64,000 nt of DNA from positions 91,795 through 155,794 of the forward strand of contig NZ_FOXW01000002.1 in assembly GCF_900115825.1 (NCBI RefSeq), read 5' to 3'. The notes beneath the pieces are model-generated. The model did not search any database. It worked only from the letters and a program-made list of their open reading frames with translations, and was not told where the DNA came from. This DNA is from Desemzia incerta (GTDB lineage: Bacteria; Bacillota; Bacilli; Lactobacillales; Carnobacteriaceae). The translations under genes and the position numbers were made by a program. This document shows, piece after piece, positions 59,407 to 64,000 of the stretch. Each line of letters begins with the position of its first letter. Within the stretch, counting starts at the first letter, position 1.

Positions 59407-60486
59407 TTAATTATTTTTCATGATTGTTTCTAAAGTGCTGCGATCTAGTGTACGTACGATATGGGTCAGCATTTCTTTAGCCGCTGCGTAGTCATCAATA
59501 TGGAAGACTGTTTGATGAGTATGGATATAACGAGCGCAAACTCCAATTACCGCGCTAGGAACCCCATTGTTCATTACTTGAGCCGCTCCAGCATCCGTAC
59601 CGCCTTTAGAGACAAAATACTGATAAGGAATATTGTTTGTTTCAGCTGTATCCAATAAGAATTCACGCATTCCTTTAAGAGTAATCATTCCTGGATCTTG
59701 CAGACGCAACAAGAATCCTTCTCCTAAGTGTCCGAATTTAGATTTGTCACCTGTTAAGTCATCTGCTGCAGAACAATCTACTGCAAAAAACAAGTCCGGT
59801 TTCAGCATATTAACAGCGCCTTTAGTACCGCGCAAACCAACTTCTTCTTGAACATTTGCTCCTGCGATCAAGGTATTCGGTAAAGCTTCACCAGCTAGTT
59901 CTTTCAATAATTCTACTACAACGGTAGTTCCGTAACGGTTGTCCCAAGCTTTAGAAAGAATCTTTTTGCCATTTGCCATTTTAACCGTTTCTACAGCAGG
60001 AACAATGGCATCACCCGGACGTACACCGTAAGATTCTGCTTCTTCTTTTGAGTCAAAACCAGCATCAAACAAAATATCGGCTATATCTGGTGCTCCGCCT
60101 TTACCGTCTGTTCCTCTTAACAAATGAGGCGGTACAGAAGAAGACACACATGGATAGTCTCCCTTAGCAGTTTGAAGAGTAAATCGTTGTGCTGAAACTA
60201 CATAAGGGTTCCAACCACCAAGTGGGACAACTCTGAATAGACCTTCATTGGTGATTTGAGAAATCATAAACCCAACTTCATCCATATGAGCAGCTACCAT
60301 GATTCTTGGAGCATCTTCTGTTTTACTCTTTCGAATTCCAAAAACCCCACCTAAACCATCTTGCTTGATTTCGTCCACATAAGGTTCGATTTGCTTACGC
60401 AGCTCTTTACGAACACGGTGTTCGAATCCGCTCGTTCCTTGTAATTCCGTCATTTTCTTGATTAAATCAAATGTTTGTTGTTCCAT
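59407..60486 (-). CDS. M42 family glutamyl aminopeptidase (YtoP-like)
   Basis: 359 residues. [32 protein letters not shown] and AVDCSAADD hold the metal and catalytic residues, and HTHQTVFHIDDY is the final ligand region. Cytoplasmic aminopeptidase. Position next to a YtpP-type thioredoxin and ytzB matches B. subtilis ytoP. It resembles the copy at 32112 more than that at 12740. Confidence 0.93.
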   Translation of the reverse strand: MEQQTFDLIKKMTELQGTSGFEHRVRKELRKQIEPYVDEIKQDGLGGVFGIRKSKTEDAPRIMVAAHMDEVGFMISQITNEGLFRVVPLGGWNPYVVSAQRFTLQTAKGDYPCVSSSVPPHLLRGTDGKGGAPDIADILFDAGFDSKEEAESYGVRPGDAIVPAVETVKMANGKKILSKAWDNRYGTTVVVELLKELAGEALPNTLIAGANVQEEVGLRGTKGAVNMLKPDLFFAVDCSAADDLTGDKSKFGHLGEGFLLRLQDPGMITLKGMREFLLDTAETNNIPYQYFVSKGGTDAGAAQVMNNGVPSAVIGVCARYIHTHQTVFHIDDYAAAKEMLTHIVRTLDRSTLETIMKNN

Positions 60487-60671
60487 AAATTGCAGTCACA
60501 TCATCTACGAATAGAGTTGTGCCGCTCCCCCCTTTCAAGTCTATATTGCATCTTTCTTATCAATTATAACTGATATCCTCTTCAATTTTAAGGTAGAACT
60601 ATCTAATTTCTTTTTTTCCATGAAATAAGCTATACTATACTCATAGACAAATTGAAACTGGAGGTAACTTT

Positions 60672-61010
60672 ATGACACACAAAAATGGTTTTTCCACGAC
60701 CTTAAGTGTCTGTGGAGGTGTCTTGTTCGGCGCCGGAATAGTTAGCGGGTACTTGCTAAATGGTTATGTGAAAAAAAATAAACCGTTGAACGGAGATAAA
60801 ATCCTGAAACGCATCAAAAAAGCCTTTTTAGAAGAAGGCCCTATCGAAGGTTCTTGGATCGAATTGACAAAAGTCCCGATGCAAAAATTTGCTTTAAAAA
60901 CAAAAGTTTATTACGGAGGTATCTCTCGGATTGAAGAAAACCAACTGGTTCAATACGAATTTCTCGCAGATGCCTATACTGGAACTGTATTAGATATTTA
61001 TAGACTATGA
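60672..61010 (+). CDS. Small membrane-anchored protein (YtzB/PepSY-like)
   Basis: 112 residues from ATG after GGAGG. One hydrophobic segment at about 10-32 (SVCGGVLFGAGIVSGYLLNGY) followed by a soluble part with VYYGGISRIEENQLVQYEF and a DAYTGTVLDI end, the pattern of PepSY domains. Likely an anchored extracytoplasmic or cytoplasmic domain; orientation unclear. It is divergent from ytoP and lies beside trmB, as ytzB does in B. subtilis. Confidence 0.78.
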   Translation: MTHKNGFSTTLSVCGGVLFGAGIVSGYLLNGYVKKNKPLNGDKILKRIKKAFLEEGPIEGSWIELTKVPMQKFALKTKVYYGGISRIEENQLVQYEFLADAYTGTVLDIYRL

Positions 61011-61027
61011 TTCTCGTTAACGACTTT

Positions 61028-61072
61028 AAAAAACCCCCACTTCGGAGAGTATCTCCAAAGTGGGGATTTCCT
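61028..61072. terminator. Terminator between the ytzB-like gene and trmB
   Basis: Stem CCCCACTTCGGAGA / TCTCCAAAGTGGGG (one mismatch). The T run after it is weak on the plus side, A run on the left side serves trmB on the minus strand. Confidence 0.75.
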
Positions 61073-61083
61073 TGTATAAAAGC

Positions 61084-61743
61084 TTAGTTTCCTGTTGCTG
61101 TTTTATCTTTGAACTGTGCTTCCACTCGATAAATACGGTTCCCTTTATTGGAGAACTTTTCCTCGTACTCTGTCATCACATTGCCTTCGAAATCACTCTC
61201 ATGTAAATGCAGCCATACTTGCTTCAAGATCATTCCGTATTGAGAAAAACTAGCCAATGAATATTCGAATAATCCTTGGTTGTCTGTTTTGAAATGAATT
61301 TCTCCTTTTGGTACAAGAATCTCTTCATAAACAGAAAGAAAAGATTGATACGTCAATCGTCTTTTTTCATGCTTTTTCTTCGGCCATGGATCAGAAAAGT
61401 TCAAGTAAACTTGGTTGATTTCATTTTCAGCAAAATACTGTGTTAATTCTCCGCCGTTTACTTGCAACAATTGAAGATTCGGCAATTCATTTTCAATCAA
61501 CTTGTCTAGAGCTGTGACAATAACACTCATTTGAATTTCGATTCCGATGTAATTGATCTCTGGATGCAATTTGGCCATTTCATAAATAAAACGACCTTTT
61601 CCAGTCCCAACTTCAATATGGATTGGGTTATCATTTTTAAAACGAGATTGCCATTTGCCTTTCCAATCCTCTGGAGTCTCTGGGATGTATTGAGGGTAGC
61701 TGGCAATTTTAGTTGGCGCCTCTGGTTTATTTCTTAAACGCAT
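61084..61743 (-). CDS. trmB: tRNA (guanine-N7-)-methyltransferase
   Basis: 219 residues, normal TrmB length. SAM motif [17 protein letters not shown], then NYIGIEIQ and the target-binding [17 protein letters not shown]. Methylates G46 in the tRNA variable loop. Ribosome site GGAG. It lies 130 bp after the ytmP-like gene on the same strand with a terminator between. Confidence 0.97.
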   Translation of the reverse strand: MRLRNKPEAPTKIASYPQYIPETPEDWKGKWQSRFKNDNPIHIEVGTGKGRFIYEMAKLHPEINYIGIEIQMSVIVTALDKLIENELPNLQLLQVNGGELTQYFAENEINQVYLNFSDPWPKKKHEKRRLTYQSFLSVYEEILVPKGEIHFKTDNQGLFEYSLASFSQYGMILKQVWLHLHESDFEGNVMTEYEEKFSNKGNRIYRVEAQFKDKTATGN

Positions 61744-61782
61744 AGTATTTCTCCTGTCTTTTTTTAGATTAGTGTTTTCAAG

Positions 61783-61820
61783 GAAAAAGGAGCTGGACGT
61801 AATCGTCTTGGCTCCTTCGT
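61783..61820 (-). terminator. Terminator of the ytmP-like gene
   Basis: Stem AAGGAGC...GCTCCTT with extra AGACG/CGTCC pairing, then TTTTTCC on the minus strand. Confidence 0.75.
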
Positions 61821-61873
61821 TCTTATTTGTCTATAATTGAATGATGATAACGATAAATAAGTTCTATAATCGT

Positions 61874-62659
61874 TTATTTTTTATGTTGCATCAATTCTTG
61901 CAATCGGATAATGTCTTGATTCATTTTATGGAACCGAGCTTTTTTATGGTGTTGCTTGATTTGAGATAAGTAATTCATTGCTGCATACCAAGTCATTTTC
62001 TCTGTTAACTCTTCTGTTAACGTTATTCCATAATGAGATAGCCATTCTTCCCATGATGATCTGTCTATGTACTGACATAATAAAACACCTAAGTCCATAG
62101 CAGGATCACACAACATGGCAGAATCCCAATCTACTAAATATAACCGATTTTCATCAGATAATAACCAGTTTTTACGATACACATCTCCATGGCAGACACG
62201 CAACAATGACGAATCCGTGAAAGGAATCGTGTGCATCAAGTGGTTAAATACTTCAGCTAATAATGAATGATTTTTTAAATCCAATGGAAGATTCCTTTGA
62301 TAATCTTGCATCAGATCAGTTGGCCTGATCTCTTGACCTCCAACTCGAGTCAACATTCTTCGTAAGTTTTCAGAATTGTGAATACGGCTTAGTAATTGAG
62401 CTACAGCTAAAGAAGACATTTCTTCTTTCTCCAAGGTCCGACCATTCAGCCATTCTTGTGCTGTTAACACATCACCATTTCCAATACGTTTCGTCCAAAT
62501 CAATCTTGGTGTGATGCCTTCAACAGAAAGCGCAGCTAAAAAAGGTGATGAATTACGCTTCAAAAAAAGCTTCTCCTCAGCCTTGGTTCCCATATAAGCT
62601 TGTCCAGTGTCACCACCGATTGGATGCAATTTCCATCCAGAATTATATTCTAAGTCCAT
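61874..62659 (-). CDS. APH/choline kinase-like phosphotransferase (YtmP-like)
   Basis: 261 residues. Kinase-like motifs: the catalytic loop CHGDVYRKNWLL and the metal DWDSAMLCDPAMDLG, the aminoglycoside-phosphotransferase/choline kinase pattern. The N-terminal lobe has LFLKRNSSPFLAAL. The substrate is unknown; a small metabolite is most likely. Upstream of trmB as in B. subtilis ytmP-ytmQ. Confidence 0.88.
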   Translation of the reverse strand: MDLEYNSGWKLHPIGGDTGQAYMGTKAEEKLFLKRNSSPFLAALSVEGITPRLIWTKRIGNGDVLTAQEWLNGRTLEKEEMSSLAVAQLLSRIHNSENLRRMLTRVGGQEIRPTDLMQDYQRNLPLDLKNHSLLAEVFNHLMHTIPFTDSSLLRVCHGDVYRKNWLLSDENRLYLVDWDSAMLCDPAMDLGVLLCQYIDRSSWEEWLSHYGITLTEELTEKMTWYAAMNYLSQIKQHHKKARFHKMNQDIIRLQELMQHKK

Positions 62660-62960
62660 ACCAAAATCATTCCTTGCTATAATTTAAAAAGCAACTATCT
62701 ACTCTTTGGACAAAAAAAGACAGATATCAGCTCAGACATCCATCCTACTCTTCGTTATCTATTTTAGATACAAAACTACATTCAGTCAAGCAACAAATTG
62801 AAAATTACAGAACTTCTCTTCATGCAACGGTTTCCACTAGACGAATTTTCGTTTTATTTGTTAAATTGCGATTCAATTATTGGTCATTCTATAAAAAACG
62901 TCCCTCACAAGAAGCCTTTTACTTTCTCAACTTCTATCGTAAGGGACTTATTTTAAAGGA
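62660..62960. other. 301 bp intergenic region upstream of the ytmP-like gene
   Basis: No gene is seen. It holds the dat terminator at 62889-62950 and presumably the ytmP promoter, for which I found no confident elements. Confidence 0.6.
62889..62950 (-). terminator. Terminator of dat
   Basis: Stem GTCCCTTAC / GTGAGGGAC with an inner AGAAG/CTTCT pair, followed by GTTTTTT on the minus strand. Confidence 0.78.
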
Positions 62961-63836
62961 TTAGATTAAGGAATTCTCCATAATACTTCCACATTGTGCT
63001 TCAATTTCTTTTATATAAAACTGTTGCAGCATTTCTACGACAGGTCCTCTTTCACCTGTCCCTACCGCTGTGCCATCGATTTCAACGATTGGCATAGCTT
63101 CAATAGTTGTACTGGAAGAAAAAGCTTCATCTGCTTCTTTTAATTGCTCTAACGTAAATTCTTTTTCGATTACTGGAATACCTGCTTTAGCAGCGGCTCT
63201 CAGCAAAACGATTTTTGTAATTCCCGGAAGGATCAAGTTTCCGTCTGGATGCGTATAAATAGTTCCGTCTTTGACCATCCACATATTAGAAGACGAACAC
63301 TCTGTCACGATTCCGTCTCGATGTAAAATGGCTTCATCAAAACCTTTTTTATGAGCCGTGTGTTTTGCCATGATATTCCCTAATAAACTGATAGATTTAA
63401 TGTCACAATGTAACCAGCGAGTGTCTGGTACGACTGCTGCCGTAATCCCTTTAGACATCTTTTCTTCATTTCTAGGTACTACTGTTGTCGATGCTGTAAA
63501 TACTGGAGGAACAACAGTCGGCTCAGGAAAAACATGATCTCTAGGAGAAGCGATTCCTCTAGTGATTTGGAAATAAACATTCCCTGTATCTACTTTATTT
63601 ACATTCAGTAATTCTGCTAAACGTTCTTTCAATTCTGCTTTAGTAAAAGGGGCTTCTAAGTCGATTTTGCTCATACCAGAAAAGAAACGATCGATGTGTT
63701 CATCCAACGTAAAGAACTTGCCATTGTAAGCTCGAACCACGTCATAAATCCCATCTGCAAATTGGTAACCTCTATCTTCTAGATCGATTTTCACTTCAGT
63801 TCTATCGACAATTTGATCATTCCAAATGACTTTCAC
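62961..63836 (-). CDS. dat: D-amino-acid transaminase
   Basis: 291 residues from GTG 63836 behind AGAAGGA. Fold-type IV PLP enzyme: the PLP lysine is Lys147 in HCDIKSISLLGN, with the conserved ECSSSNMWMV and LPGITKIVLL motifs. It makes D-glutamate or D-alanine from the keto acids, feeding peptidoglycan. Length matches the Bacillus DAT. Branched-chain aminotransferase (same fold) is less likely because of the length and N-terminus. Confidence 0.93.
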   Translation of the reverse strand: MKVIWNDQIVDRTEVKIDLEDRGYQFADGIYDVVRAYNGKFFTLDEHIDRFFSGMSKIDLEAPFTKAELKERLAELLNVNKVDTGNVYFQITRGIASPRDHVFPEPTVVPPVFTASTTVVPRNEEKMSKGITAAVVPDTRWLHCDIKSISLLGNIMAKHTAHKKGFDEAILHRDGIVTECSSSNMWMVKDGTIYTHPDGNLILPGITKIVLLRAAAKAGIPVIEKEFTLEQLKEADEAFSSSTTIEAMPIVEIDGTAVGTGERGPVVEMLQQFYIKEIEAQCGSIMENSLI

Positions 63837-64000
63837 TTGATTTCCTTCTCCCTGAAAATTTATTTCCTTTTTATACTATCAAATTTTATTTACGAATGCA
63901 TTATTTTTTTAACGAGTCAGACTAGATTTCTTTCATTATTCAACAACTTTTTTATTCGAGCCGGGAAATAGACTTGACTAAATAAGATACTGAATAAACT

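Overview
The window is a 64 kb stretch of ordinary chromosome from a low-GC Gram-positive bacterium of the Lactobacillales. Carnobacterium or a close relative is my best guess, inferred from gene content and AT-rich codon use, not from a search. Evidence for Firmicutes: strong GGAGG-type ribosome sites, many GTG/TTG starts, a T-box leader on thrS, an L20-type leader on infC, CtsR operators on clpE, and gene orders that match known Bacillus subtilis clusters. I see no phage, insertion sequence, CRISPR array, tRNA, rRNA or transferred island, and no clearly new multi-gene system.

Layout. 1-2.6 kb: a truncated hydroxyacid dehydrogenase and the two glycolipid-anchor glycosyltransferases (bgsA/bgsB type). 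2.8-5.2 kb: ptsH-ptsI plus a small unknown gene. 5.3-9.8 kb: clpE under CtsR control, a DUF1827 gene and prfC. 10-16 kb: NADH oxidase, an AI-2E permease, an M42 peptidase and topoisomerase III. 16.3-28.4 kb: a block matching the B. subtilis yjb region: mgtE, rluD, nadK, relQ, CYTH protein, spxH, pepF, coiA, mecA, spx, trpS. 28.5-35.6 kb: lipoate ligase, metallo-beta-lactamase fold protein, hemY-like oxidase, M42 peptidase, DUF1232 protein and an orphan peptide-binding lipoprotein. 35.8-47 kb: the conserved information-processing block rplT-rpmI-infC, thrS, dnaI-dnaB-nrdR, coaE-mutM-polA. 47-63.8 kb: a D-aspartate-ligase-like ATP-grasp enzyme, murC, aldo/keto reductase, glcD-like oxidase, CoA-disulfide reductase with rhodanese domain, and a block matching the B. 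subtilis ytm/ytp region (sftA, ytpR, uspA, thioredoxin, M42 peptidase, ytzB-like, trmB, ytmP-like, dat).

How the genes work together. Regulated proteolysis is strongly represented: ClpE, the ClpC adaptor MecA, the Spx adaptor SpxH and Spx itself. Several proteins handle thiol or oxygen stress (NADH oxidase, CoA-disulfide reductase, thioredoxin-like protein, Spx). Cell-envelope genes include glycolipid synthesis, murC, dat and the ATP-grasp ligase. Most genes lie on the minus strand in short operons closed by clear rho-independent terminators.

The items most worth a second look are an exact PerR-box match over a candidate spx promoter, a duplicated 27-28 residue motif in the acidic linker of the SftA-like translocase, a cell-wall-type ATP-grasp ligase beside murC, a hemY-like gene with no haem genes nearby, and a thrS T-box whose specifier region reads Thr codons at two adjacent in-frame positions. 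Many start codons were moved from the longest reading frame because the ribosome site lies inside it.
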